DNA from: Gammaproteobacteria bacterium
GTDB taxonomy: Bacteria > Pseudomonadota > Gammaproteobacteria > JAJPIJ01
DNA: 64,000 nucleotides
Assembly (NCBI GenBank): GCA_035501935.1
Contig: DATJVC010000039.1
Span: 62,001-126,000, forward strand
Reading direction: 5' to 3'
Shown one piece after another: positions 1-11,258 of the stretch (position 1 is the stretch's first letter; each line of letters begins with the position of its first letter). Position numbers and translations under genes: made by a program. The notes under the pieces were generated by a model. The model did not search any database. It was not told where the DNA came from and worked only from the letters and a program-made list of their open reading frames with translations.

Positions 1-1
1 C

Positions 2-841
2 TATCTGACCTTGCGGCCGGCGCCTGCTGATACCGGCATCCTGTTCCGGCGCATCGATCTCGATCCCGTCGTGGAAATCACCGCCCGCGCTGAAAATGTG
101 GGCGATACCCGGCTGTCCACCACCCTGGCCAAGGATGGTACCCGCATCGCCACCGTAGAGCACCTGCTGTCCGCCCTGGCGGGGCTGGGCATCGATAACG
201 CCTATGTCGATGTGAGCGCTGCGGAGGTACCCATCATGGATGGCAGCGCCGGGCCGTTTGTTTTCCTGATCCAGTCCGCCGGCATCCAGGAGCAAAACGC
301 AGCCAAGAAATTCATCCGCATCAAGCGTCCGGTGAAAGTCGAGGATGGGGACAAATGGGCGCGATTTGAGCCCTTTGAAGGATTCAAGGTAGCCTTCGCC
401 ATAGAATTTGACCACCCCTTTTTCCAGCAAACCAGTAAATACGCCGAAATCGATTTTTCCACCACCTCCTTCGTCAAAGAAGTCAGTCGTGCCCGTACCT
501 TCGGTTTCATGCGGGAGGTGGAACTATTGCGGCAGAAGAACCTGGCCTTGGGCGGTAGTCTGGCCAACGCGGTGGTGGTCGATGACTACCGGGTCCTGAA
601 TGAAGAGGGCCTGCGTTACGAGGACGAATTTGTCAAACACAAGGTCCTGGACGCCATCGGTGATCTCTATTTGCTGGGACACACCCTGATCGGCGCCTTT
701 CATGGCAACAAGTCCGGGCATGAATTGAACAATAAATTGTTGCGCATCTTGTTGGCAAACAAAAAGTACTACGAGGTGGTGACCTTCGCCGATGCCCAGG
801 CGGCGCCCATCTCGTTTATGCAGCCGGTACCGGCCACCTGA
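2..841 (+). CDS. lpxC: UDP-3-O-acyl-N-acetylglucosamine deacetylase, 5' end missing
   Basis: Zinc amidase for the committed step of lipid A synthesis, acting in the cytoplasm. The 279-residue fragment lacks about 25 N-terminal residues that lie before the window; it opens with the LpxC block [15 protein letters not shown]. The catalytic Glu-His pair is in TVEHLLSAL (E53, H54). The other zinc ligands are in KHKVLD (H213, D217), and H240 in NKSGHELN is the catalytic histidine. The offset of 25 from E. coli H238, D242 and H265 is constant, so nothing is lost internally. In related genomes it closes the ftsQAZ cell-division cluster, which should lie just upstream. Confidence 0.97.
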   Translation, partial: YLTLRPAPADTGILFRRIDLDPVVEITARAENVGDTRLSTTLAKDGTRIATVEHLLSALAGLGIDNAYVDVSAAEVPIMDGSAGPFVFLIQSAGIQEQNAAKKFIRIKRPVKVEDGDKWARFEPFEGFKVAFAIEFDHPFFQQTSKYAEIDFSTTSFVKEVSRARTFGFMREVELLRQKNLALGGSLANAVVVDDYRVLNEEGLRYEDEFVKHKVLDAIGDLYLLGHTLIGAFHGNKSGHELNNKLLRILLANKKYYEVVTFADAQAAPISFMQPVPAT

Positions 842-848
842 TAAGACT

Positions 849-1193
849 TCAGGGAAAATTTGATGACGCGCCGGGGGGGGCGGCACCGACGGAGACCTTG
901 ATGCGTATGGTGCGGACCGGCGCATTTGAAGGGGAGTCACCGTTGAGTGTTTCCAACATGACGGGAATGAGGCATCGCGCTTGAGTGGCCCAGGCGGCGG
1001 AGTCCGCCTGCAATACCAAGGTGTGTTCCTGCAAGTTCAGCACGCGCAGGTGCGCATCGAGCGGCTCGGGCCACAGGGTACGCAGGCGTCGTTCAATGCG
1101 GTTGAGGTGATGGGCGTGATCCAGCAATTGACGCAGGTGGCTGGAACCATTCAGCACCCGGCGCAGCGGCTGGGGTGGCGACGAGCGCTTCAT
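849..1193 (-). CDS. dciA: DciA-family (DUF721) protein
   Basis: A 114-residue basic protein with a DUF721/DciA-like fold signature: an N-terminal PPQPLRRVL motif, a middle segment with LRTLWPEPLDAHLRV, and an ending in short beta strands. DciA is the ancestral DnaB helicase loader or operator in bacteria lacking DnaC/DnaI, and its gene commonly lies between lpxC and secA, as here. I start it at the ATG at 1193 (MKRSSPPQP). The longer reading from a TTG at 1247 would overlap the divergent peptidase gene and adds residues without family similarity. No strong Shine-Dalgarno site precedes either start. The gene converges with lpxC across 7 bp. Confidence 0.75.
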   Translation of the reverse strand: MKRSSPPQPLRRVLNGSSHLRQLLDHAHHLNRIERRLRTLWPEPLDAHLRVLNLQEHTLVLQADSAAWATQARCLIPVMLETLNGDSPSNAPVRTIRIKVSVGAAPPGASSNFP

Positions 1194-1241
1194 AGATAAT
1201 TTCAAGCGGTGGAGGAGGGTCTTGGTCTGACCGAGGATGCT

Positions 1242-2225
1242 ATGCAACTTATTCTACACTCTAACTATCGCGGCCACCTGTGCCAGTTTCGGCTGGGGCG
1301 CGGCGCATTGCTGATTTTTGGAATGCTGGTTTTGGGCCTGTCCGCAGGGTTGCTGACCTTGGGCGCGCGCTGGGGTTCGGCCTATACCTTGATGCAGGCT
1401 GATGCCGGCATCAAAGACCGCCAGGAATTCTGGCGGCGCCAGATGGGATTGCAGCGCGAGAAGCTGGCGCAATTGCGTCAGGATACCGAGGCCAATCTGA
1501 ATGCGCTGGCGCTGAAGCTCGGTGAAATGCAGTCCCATGTCACCCGGTTGGATGCCCTGGGTGAGCGGCTGACGGTCATGGCCAAGATGAAAGATGGGGA
1601 ATTCGACTTCCGCAGCGAACCGCCGGTGGGCGGTCCGGTATCCGCTGTGCAGCTTTCCAATACCGCACAGGACATCGCCCATGGCATCGAAAAACTCTGG
1701 CGCGAACTCGATGATCGGACTGAACAATTGACCGCCATGGAATCGCTGTTGATGAATCGCAAGTTGCAGGACGAGATTTTTCCGGCCGGAGTGCCCCTGA
1801 TGGGTGGATGGATGTCCTCCGGTTTCGGCCCGCGCACCGATCCGGTCTCCGGGCGCCAGGAATTTCACCGCGGCATCGATTATGCCGGAGAGCCGGGCTC
1901 CAGCGTCATCGCCATGGCCTCGGGCGTGGTGAGTTGGTCCGGATGGCGTGATGAATATGGCAATGTGGTGGAAATCAACCACGGCAATGGTTACGTCACC
2001 CGCTATGCGCACAACAAGAAAAATCTGGTGGCCGTTGGCGATCGGGTCGACAAGGGCCAAGCCATCGCCATCATGGGCGCCACCGGGCGCACCACCGGCC
2101 CCCATGTCCATTTCGAGGTGCTGAAAGACGACGTCATCGTCAACCCGTTGAAATATATCCACACGAGCGGAACGGCCGACGCCGAGGTCGTACAGGATGT
2201 CCCTCTGCCGCATTCCGTCAATTAA
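1242..2225 (+). CDS. Membrane-anchored M23 (LytM) peptidoglycan endopeptidase
   Basis: A 327-residue protein with one N-terminal membrane segment (about 21-41), a coiled-coil-like Gln/Glu/Leu-rich stalk (about 60-170) and a C-terminal LytM domain. The zinc ligands are complete: H209 and D213 in HRGIDYA, and H290 in HVHFEV, with H288 and H257 (YAHNK) as catalytic histidines. It should therefore be an active periplasmic peptidase cutting peptide cross-links, rather than a degenerate activator of the EnvC type. The ATG at 1242 has GAGG five bases upstream, so I reject the in-frame start at 1209. A homologue sits before secA in pseudomonads. Confidence 0.9.
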   Translation: MQLILHSNYRGHLCQFRLGRGALLIFGMLVLGLSAGLLTLGARWGSAYTLMQADAGIKDRQEFWRRQMGLQREKLAQLRQDTEANLNALALKLGEMQSHVTRLDALGERLTVMAKMKDGEFDFRSEPPVGGPVSAVQLSNTAQDIAHGIEKLWRELDDRTEQLTAMESLLMNRKLQDEIFPAGVPLMGGWMSSGFGPRTDPVSGRQEFHRGIDYAGEPGSSVIAMASGVVSWSGWRDEYGNVVEINHGNGYVTRYAHNKKNLVAVGDRVDKGQAIAIMGATGRTTGPHVHFEVLKDDVIVNPLKYIHTSGTADAEVVQDVPLPHSVN

Positions 2226-2344
2226 GCAACAGCCACTGGTTTCCCGGCCGAAGACTAAGAGTTAAACTGCGCCACTAGCTGTGGGAAGACGCCGATTGCG
2301 TTAGCAGTCTTTAATGTTCCACCTTCCTGGTTGATACCTCATTC

Positions 2345-5131
<2,787 letters not shown>

Positions 5132-5140
5132 GGTGCAGGC

Positions 5141-6358
5141 ATGGTTGCCGGAGTCATTGCCCAGACGCCGTTATTACCCGTGCCCGGCGTACTAATCGGA
5201 GTCGGCGCGGCGGGGATCAAGCTTTCGGATCGCCATGATCTGGCCTTGCTTCAGTTGGCCCCGGGATCCCGTTGCGCGGCGGTATTCACGCGCAATGCCT
5301 TTTGCGCCGCGCCGGTGCAGTTGGCCAAAAAGCATCTGGCGGCAGGTCCTGTCAGGCATCTGTTGGTGAATTCCGGCAACGCCAACGCAGGTACAGGCCC
5401 GGCGGGTCTGGAGGACGCGGCGGCGACCTGTGCCGCGGTGGCGGCATCGGCCGGCGGTGAGGCGCGGGCCGTGTTGCCGTTTTCCACCGGCGTCATCGGC
5501 CAGCGACTGCCGGTGGACAAGATACGCCGGGCACTGCCGCAGGCCGTGGCCTCACTGTCGCCCACAGGGTGGGAGAATGCCGCGCGTGCGATCATGACCA
5601 CGGACACCGTCCCCAAAGGTATCTCGCGCACCTGCACCATTGCCGGCCGCACCATAACCTTCACCGGCATTGCCAAGGGCGCCGGCATGATCCGTCCGGA
5701 CATGGCAACGTTGCTGTCGTTCATCGCCACGGACGCGACCGTGGAGCCATCGTTTCTGCAGGCGGCGCTTGAATCTGTAATGGCACAGAGCTTCAATTGC
5801 ATCACTGTGGACGGCGATACATCGACCAATGACGCGTGCGTACTGATGGCCACGGGACAGGTGGGCGGCGCATCAATCTCCGCCGCCACGAAGGAGGCCG
5901 CGATTTTTCAGGAGGCGTTGACCGCCGTTTGCCGTTACCTGGCCGAGGCGGTCGTGCGCGACGGCGAGGGCGCCTCGAAATTCATCCGCATTCTCGTGGA
6001 ACAGGGCGCCAGCGACGAGGAATGCCGGCGGGTGGCCTATGCGGTGGCGGAGTCGCCCCTGGTCAAGACGGCGTGCTATGCCTCCGACGCCAACTGGGGG
6101 CGCATCCTGGCCGCCGTGGGCCGCGCCGGTGTGCCCGATTTGAAGATCGCAGGCGTCAACATCGTCTTGAACGGCGTGGCCATCGTGACGGCGGGCAGCG
6201 TGGCGCCCGGTTACACCGAGGCTGCGGGCCAGCAGGCCATGCAGGCGGCTGATATCGGCATTCGCATCCAGCTTGGACGGGGCGCCTCACAGGCGGAGGT
6301 GTTGACCTGCGATCTCTCGCTCGATTATGTCCGCATCAACGCCGAATATCGCACCTGA
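5141..6358 (+). CDS. argJ: Bifunctional ornithine acetyltransferase / N-acetylglutamate synthase
   Basis: A 405-residue ArgJ, which recycles the acetyl group from N-acetylornithine to glutamate in arginine biosynthesis in the cytoplasm. The self-cleavage motif [14 protein letters not shown] is present; T190 is the predicted new N-terminus and nucleophile of the beta chain. [10 protein letters not shown] and DGDTSTND are further family blocks. Whether it can also use acetyl-CoA (the bifunctional form) cannot be told from sequence. It starts 9 bp after secA, as in several gammaproteobacteria, and is followed by the Nudix/ThiE gene. Confidence 0.96.
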   Translation: MVAGVIAQTPLLPVPGVLIGVGAAGIKLSDRHDLALLQLAPGSRCAAVFTRNAFCAAPVQLAKKHLAAGPVRHLLVNSGNANAGTGPAGLEDAAATCAAVAASAGGEARAVLPFSTGVIGQRLPVDKIRRALPQAVASLSPTGWENAARAIMTTDTVPKGISRTCTIAGRTITFTGIAKGAGMIRPDMATLLSFIATDATVEPSFLQAALESVMAQSFNCITVDGDTSTNDACVLMATGQVGGASISAATKEAAIFQEALTAVCRYLAEAVVRDGEGASKFIRILVEQGASDEECRRVAYAVAESPLVKTACYASDANWGRILAAVGRAGVPDLKIAGVNIVLNGVAIVTAGSVAPGYTEAAGQQAMQAADIGIRIQLGRGASQAEVLTCDLSLDYVRINAEYRT

Positions 6359-6425
6359 TTCGGCGGAACATCAGGCGTTCCCATTTTTGAACGAGTTCAA
6401 AGACCGATCAGCACCGAGAGGCGCG

Positions 6426-7385
6426 GTGCATGTAGCGGTGGCGGTGATCGTGAATGCCGCGGGTGCCGTACTCATCAGTCGTCGTCCCGTCGCCGCGCAT
6501 CAGGGCGGCTTGTGGGAATTCCCCGGAGGCAAGGTCGAGGCGGGGGAGACCGCGCGGGAGGCATTGCGGCGTGAACTCAGGGAGGAACTGGGATTGAGTG
6601 CACTGCACCTGCGGCCGTTGATCCAAATCGATCACTGTTATCCCGACCGGCGGGTATATCTGGACGTCTGGCGTGTGTCGCAGTGGGAAGGGCAGCCACA
6701 GGGACGCGAAGGCCAGTCTGTCAAATGGGCGTCACCAACAGCGCTCAACCGGGCCGATTTCCCGGCGGCCAACTGGCCGATCATCCAGGCTGCGCGCCTG
6801 CCGCCGTTGTATGTAATCACGCCCGATGCGGCGGCGGACGAAACCTGGCCTGCCCGTTTGGAACCGGTGCTTATTGCCGGCGTGCGCTTGTTGCAGTACC
6901 GCAGTCAGCCGCCGCTGGATGAATCCCGCGTTCGCGCCGTCATTGAAAAATGTCATCGGCACGAATGCCGTATGCTGGTGAACGCTGCGCCGGAAGAGGC
7001 GGTGCGCCTGAGCGCAGATGGCGTGCATCTAAACAGCGAACGCCTGCGCAGGATTACCCGGCGGCCGTTGCCGGGGAAATTCATGGTGGGTGCATCCTGC
7101 CACACGGCGGAGGAACTGGTGCAGGCCGAACGCATCAGCGCGGATTTCGCAGTGCTGGGGCCCGTGGAGCCCACAACCAGCCACCCATCCGCCAATCCAC
7201 TCGGCTGGGCGGCTTTTGCCGAACAGGTGGCGCATGCGCGCCTGCCCGTCTATGCGCTGGGTGGGCTTGAGCCCAAGGATATCGTACGGGCATGGAGCGC
7301 CGGTGCGCAGGGGCTGGCAATGATCCGCGGCGTCTGGTCGGCGCCGGACCCCGCCGCCGCTGTTCATTATTGTCTCAGTGCTTGA
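6426..7385 (+). CDS. Nudix hydrolase (MutT-like) fused to a ThiE-like domain
   Basis: A 319-residue two-domain protein. The N-terminal part (1-130) is MutT-like with a complete Nudix box ([13 protein letters not shown] followed by [11 protein letters not shown]), expected to hydrolyse oxidised nucleotides such as 8-oxo-dGTP. The C-terminal part (about 135-315) is a thiamine-phosphate-synthase-like TIM barrel ([22 protein letters not shown]). In ThiE the diphosphate-binding and Mg residues are stricter than here, so I infer that this half may not make thiamine phosphate. The fusion is a known gammaproteobacterial type next to secA/argJ. I chose GTG 6426 because AGAGG lies five bases upstream; an ATG at 6327 overlapping argJ is possible. 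Confidence 0.88.
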   Translation: MHVAVAVIVNAAGAVLISRRPVAAHQGGLWEFPGGKVEAGETAREALRRELREELGLSALHLRPLIQIDHCYPDRRVYLDVWRVSQWEGQPQGREGQSVKWASPTALNRADFPAANWPIIQAARLPPLYVITPDAAADETWPARLEPVLIAGVRLLQYRSQPPLDESRVRAVIEKCHRHECRMLVNAAPEEAVRLSADGVHLNSERLRRITRRPLPGKFMVGASCHTAEELVQAERISADFAVLGPVEPTTSHPSANPLGWAAFAEQVAHARLPVYALGGLEPKDIVRAWSAGAQGLAMIRGVWSAPDPAAAVHYCLSA

Positions 7386-7599
7386 CCGTGGACGAAGGCA
7401 CCACATTTTCCGGTGTCTGCTGATCCGCCGTCGATTCTTCGCTGATGCGGCGGCTCTCATTCAGCCAGGCGCCCAGATCGACAAACTGACAACGCTCGCT
7501 GCAGAACGGCAGATGGGAGTGTCCAGTGGAGACATCGAACCGCCGCCCGCAGGTTGGACAACGTGTGACTCGCGGATTGTCGGGACGATCTCTAATCAT
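7375..7599 (-). CDS. yacG: DNA gyrase inhibitor / zinc-binding protein YacG
   Basis: A 74-residue zinc-ribbon protein with the pattern CPTCG...PFCSERC followed by QFVDLGAWL, which matches YacG, a small protein that binds GyrB and inhibits gyrase in E. coli. The ATG at 7599 overlaps the zapD stop as ATGA, so translation is probably coupled to the genes upstream. Its last 11 bases overlap, tail to tail, the end of the plus-strand Nudix gene. Confidence 0.9.
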   Translation of the reverse strand: MIRDRPDNPRVTRCPTCGRRFDVSTGHSHLPFCSERCQFVDLGAWLNESRRISEESTADQQTPENVVPSSTVKH

Positions 7600-8420
7600 A
7601 GATTGCAGCACTGCAGCTCAAAGGGGATATCCATGTCCGTTTGCGCCGGACGGCTGGCGCTGCTCGGCTGTTCCAGGAAACGGATGGTGAAGCGGTGCCG
7701 GCCGCCGCTAATCTCCGGGAAGGCCTGGAGGCTGCCGGGGACCACCACCCGCACCAGCTGGCAGACCGTGTTGGGATCCACCGGCTGCTGATAGAAACCC
7801 GCCACCGCGGTCACCGTCTGCGGATGGGCGCTGTCGCGGATCAGGTGCAACACCAGCTCCACGGCGTCCTTGATGATCCGCAGATCGTTGAACCAGTAGT
7901 GTAGTTGTTCAACCCGCACTGCGACCGGCCGGGTCAGCCAGTAATGATAGGCGGGCAGGTCGAAGTTGCAGGTGCCGCCGGGGATGGGCAGACGCTGCTT
8001 GATGGCGTAAATCAACTCATCCTTGCGCAGCATCTGCGCCGGCTGGCAGCCGTTGCTGCGCATCGTGACCAGCAATTCATTGATTTGTTCGAGGATGTCC
8101 TGCAAGCGCGCGGGATCCACGCCGGGATTCTGCTGCAGACCCTGCAGGATGCCGGCGTGCCGTTCAAGTTCCTTGTTGAGTTCCGCCTTGAGATCGAAGC
8201 GCGACAGCAAATCGGTGACTTCAATCAGGCCCGTGAGCGCGGCGCGACTGTCCCACTCATCGGCGCCGTTGATGCGATGTTCAACCCCGTCGAACAGATA
8301 TTCCAGACGCAGCAGGGCGCGGATGCGTTCATTGAGGGGTTGCTCATAGGTGACGACGGATTCTTTCGTCGCCGCAAACAGCGAACTCTGTCTCTGCATC
8401 GCCGTCGGATCAGCGCTCAT
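7596..8420 (-). CDS. zapD: Cell division protein ZapD (DUF1342)
   Basis: A 274-residue ZapD, a cytoplasmic FtsZ-binding protein that bundles protofilaments and stabilises the Z ring. Family features are the N-terminal TYEQPLNERIRALLRLEYLF block and a C-terminal beta-rich part containing QPVDP and HRFTIRF. It starts at an ATG overlapping the coaE stop (TGATG); a GTG one codon upstream is the alternative. The order coaE-zapD-yacG downstream of the pil genes is the standard gammaproteobacterial arrangement. Confidence 0.94.
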   Translation of the reverse strand: MSADPTAMQRQSSLFAATKESVVTYEQPLNERIRALLRLEYLFDGVEHRINGADEWDSRAALTGLIEVTDLLSRFDLKAELNKELERHAGILQGLQQNPGVDPARLQDILEQINELLVTMRSNGCQPAQMLRKDELIYAIKQRLPIPGGTCNFDLPAYHYWLTRPVAVRVEQLHYWFNDLRIIKDAVELVLHLIRDSAHPQTVTAVAGFYQQPVDPNTVCQLVRVVVPGSLQAFPEISGGRHRFTIRFLEQPSSASRPAQTDMDIPFELQCCNL

Positions 8421-9055
8421 CACGCCCCCACCTTGCGCGCCAGTTGTACATATCGATGATGCAGGGCCGCCACCCGCTGCCGTATTCGCGCCCGATCACC
8501 GTCGTTGACGATGACATCATCGGCATGACGCAGTCTTTCCTCAGCTGAGGCTTGGACACGCATGATTGCCTCGACTTGGGCGTGTGTCAAACCATCCCGC
8601 GCCTGAATGCGTCGAATCCGGATTTCCGCAGGTGCGTCCACCACCAGGATGCGGTCGAAGCCGCCCTGCCAGCCGCACTCCACCAGCAGGGGCACGCAGA
8701 TGACGCAATATCCCGGGTGATCGGTGAGACGCTCCGCGCGTTCTCGCAGCAGCGCACGAATGCGGGGATGAAGGAGTGATTCGAGCGCCTGCCGGAGCTT
8801 GGGATCGGCAAAGGCGTGCTCCCGCACATAATCACGGCGGAGCCTTCCCCGTTCATCGACGGCCGCCCGCCCGAATTTTTCCACTATGGCATCAAGCAAC
8901 GAACTGCCGGGTTCGACGATCTCCCGTGCCACCGCGTCAGCATCCAGCACTGGTACGCCCAGGGACGCAAACTCACTGCAGATGAGGGATTTCCCGCTGC
9001 CGATACCGCCGGTCAGTCCCACCTTGAACGGCGGTTTCAGAGCGGCATCGCCCAT
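8420..9055 (-). CDS. coaE: Dephospho-CoA kinase
   Basis: A 211-residue P-loop kinase for the last step of CoA synthesis, ATP-dependent phosphorylation of the ribose 3'-OH of dephospho-CoA. The Walker A motif GLTGGIGSGKS is near residue 14, and the DADAVAREIV block that binds substrate follows. The start at 9055 (MGDAALKPPF) lies 19 bp inside the 3' end of pilD. The longer in-frame reading to 9244 runs through pilD in another frame and is not credible. Confidence 0.95.
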   Translation of the reverse strand: MGDAALKPPFKVGLTGGIGSGKSLICSEFASLGVPVLDADAVAREIVEPGSSLLDAIVEKFGRAAVDERGRLRRDYVREHAFADPKLRQALESLLHPRIRALLRERAERLTDHPGYCVICVPLLVECGWQGGFDRILVVDAPAEIRIRRIQARDGLTHAQVEAIMRVQASAEERLRHADDVIVNDGDRARIRQRVAALHHRYVQLARKVGA

Positions 9056-9933
9056 TGCAGATAGGCGGCGGTAAGTTCCTGGCCGTAAAGCATGGCAATC
9101 CAACCGGCGCAGGCCAGATAGGGCCCGAAGGGGATGGGCTTGCGGCGATCCCTCTGTACCAGCACGATGGCCGCGATCCCAAGGACGGCGCCGACTGCGG
9201 ATGCCAGCACGATCACCAAGGGCAGGAGTTTCCACCCCATCCACGCGCCCAGGGCGGCAAGCAGCTTGAAATCGCCATAGCCCATCCCCTCACGTCCCGT
9301 CACGATCTTGAACAGCCAGTACACCGACCAGAGCGACACATAACCCAGAATGGCGCCGCCAACACTATCGTACAAACCGACCGGGAGCAGGCCGGTGAAA
9401 TTCAACGCAATTCCAAGCCACAACATGGATAGTGTGATGTCGTCGGGGAGGAGGTAATGATCCAAATCGATGAAGGCGAGTGCGATCAGCGTCCACCCCA
9501 TGACCGCGCAGGCCAATGCCGGCACTCCAAAGCCGAAATGCGATGCGGCAACGCCGCCCACAATGCCGGCCAGCAGCTCAACGAGGGGATAGCGCCAGGA
9601 GATCCGTGCATGGCAGTGCCGGCAACGCCCCCGTTGCCATAAAAAGCTGAGCAGGGGGATGTTTTCGATGGCGCGGATCAGGTGTCCGCAGTGCGGGCAG
9701 CGCGAACGCGGCGACCACAGATTGAAATGTTCGGCTGCTGTGACGGCAGGCTTTGCAGCTGTATCCTGGCCCATCAATTCAGCGCACTGCTGCCGCCATT
9801 CCCGCTCCATCATGACGGGCAGGCGGTGGATGACGACGTTGAGAAAGCTGCCGACGATGAGGCCCAATAGCACCATGACGGAGAAATAGAAACCCGGCGA
9901 GGTTTGCAGGGTTGAAAAGAGTTCGCTCAGCAA
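9037..9933 (-). CDS. pilD: Type IV prepilin peptidase / N-methyltransferase
   Basis: A 298-residue polytopic inner-membrane aspartyl protease that removes prepilin leader peptides and methylates the new N-terminus. The cytoplasmic loop carries a four-Cys zinc site (CPHCGH and CRHCHA). The two catalytic aspartates are in IDLDHYLLPD and GYGDFK. Its substrates probably include the pilE, pilV, pilW and pilX products encoded at the other end of the window. It is the third gene of the operon pilB-pilC-pilD. Confidence 0.97.
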   Translation of the reverse strand: MLSELFSTLQTSPGFYFSVMVLLGLIVGSFLNVVIHRLPVMMEREWRQQCAELMGQDTAAKPAVTAAEHFNLWSPRSRCPHCGHLIRAIENIPLLSFLWQRGRCRHCHARISWRYPLVELLAGIVGGVAASHFGFGVPALACAVMGWTLIALAFIDLDHYLLPDDITLSMLWLGIALNFTGLLPVGLYDSVGGAILGYVSLWSVYWLFKIVTGREGMGYGDFKLLAALGAWMGWKLLPLVIVLASAVGAVLGIAAIVLVQRDRRKPIPFGPYLACAGWIAMLYGQELTAAYLQWAMPL

Positions 9934-10004
9934 GGGCAGCTTTCAGTCGGCGCTTACCGCCCGCTCCGGCGTGTTGAGAGACTGCTTGATATCGATGCGC
10001 GGTC

Positions 10005-11255
10005 TTAAACCACCTGGCCCATCTTGAAGATGGGCAGATACATGGCGATCACCAGACCGCCGATCACGACGCCCAATACAGCCATGATCAGTGGCTCCAG
10101 CAGGCTGGTCAGCGCCTCCACCGCATCGTCCACTTCCTGTTCATACCAATCCGCGATCTTGTTCAACATGGCGTCCAGGGAACCTGATTCCTCGCCGATG
10201 GCCACCATCTGTATGACCATATTGGGGAATATCTTGGATTCACGCATGGCCACTTGCAGTTGCGTGCCGGTGGCGACCTCATCGCGCATCTTCATGGTGG
10301 CGTCATAGAAGATGATATTGCCGCAGGCGCCGGCGACCGAGGTCATGGCCTCGACCAAGGGCGTGCCCGCCGCGAACATGGTGGCCAGGGTGCGGGAAAA
10401 ACGGGCGATGGCCGATTTTTCCAGAATTTCGCCAATCACCGGTATTTTGAGCGAGATCCGATCGATGAAATGTGCGACCGCCCGCGAACGGTTCTTGGCT
10501 TGGAGCAAACCATACACCACGCCGAAAATGCCGCCGAACATGATATACCAATAGGCTTGGAAAACCTTGGAAACCTGTATGACGATCTGGGTGGGCGCGG
10601 GCAGATCGGCGCCGAACCCCTTGAACAGGCTCTCGAACTGCGGGATGACGAAAATCATCAATATGGTGGTGATGATGAAGGCCACCACGATCACCGCCGT
10701 GGGATAAAACAACGCCCCCTTGATCTTGGACTTCAGCGCCTCGGTTTTTTCCAGGTAGGTTGCCAGCTTGTTGAGAATGGACTCCAGGATACCGGCGTGT
10801 TCGCCGGCGGTGACCAGGTTGACAAACAGTTCATTGAAATAAAGAGGATGTTTGCCCAGCGCCTCCGCCAGCGTGCCGCCGGCCTCGACCGAACCCTTGA
10901 TGTCCATGATCAGGTCCTGCATGCTGCGGTTTTCGTGACCGCGGCCGACGATTTCAAAGGACTGCACCAAGGGCACGCCGGAGGACATCATGGTTGCCAT
11001 CTGCCGCGCGAACACACAGATGTCCTTGGTGGTGATCTTCTTCTTGCCGGCGCCGAACAGCGGCTTGGGCTTCTTTTTGACCGAGGTCGGATTGATGCCC
11101 TGACGCCGCAATACGGCTTTGATGAGATTATCGCTGACACCGGACATCTCACCCTTGACGCGCTTGCCATTCTTGTCCATGCCCTCCCAGAGGTACATGT
11201 CGGACTTCTGGACTCTTGGCGCTGCCGCCGCCGCTGGTTTGGGTGCCTGGGCCAT
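10005..11255 (-). CDS. pilC: Type IV pilus inner-membrane platform protein PilC
   Basis: A 416-residue GspF-family protein with two cytoplasmic helical repeats, each followed by membrane helices, including FYPTAVIVVAFIITTILM near residue 180. It forms the platform on which PilB drives pilin insertion. The family motif ARQMATMMSSGVPLVQSFEI is seen in the first repeat and ARTL-ATMFAAGTPLVEAM in the second. It begins 3 bp after the pilB stop and is separated by about 70 bp from pilD. Confidence 0.96.
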   Translation of the reverse strand: MAQAPKPAAAAAPRVQKSDMYLWEGMDKNGKRVKGEMSGVSDNLIKAVLRRQGINPTSVKKKPKPLFGAGKKKITTKDICVFARQMATMMSSGVPLVQSFEIVGRGHENRSMQDLIMDIKGSVEAGGTLAEALGKHPLYFNELFVNLVTAGEHAGILESILNKLATYLEKTEALKSKIKGALFYPTAVIVVAFIITTILMIFVIPQFESLFKGFGADLPAPTQIVIQVSKVFQAYWYIMFGGIFGVVYGLLQAKNRSRAVAHFIDRISLKIPVIGEILEKSAIARFSRTLATMFAAGTPLVEAMTSVAGACGNIIFYDATMKMRDEVATGTQLQVAMRESKIFPNMVIQMVAIGEESGSLDAMLNKIADWYEQEVDDAVEALTSLLEPLIMAVLGVVIGGLVIAMYLPIFKMGQVV

Positions 11256-11258
11256 ACG

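Noticed and set aside
849-1247. TTG start for dciA at 1247
   Set aside because: It overlaps the divergent peptidase start and has no ribosome site; ATG 1193 agrees with the family.
2226-2344. SecM-like arrest peptide or riboswitch before secA
   Set aside because: No ORF with an arrest motif and no recognisable riboswitch core in the 119 bp.
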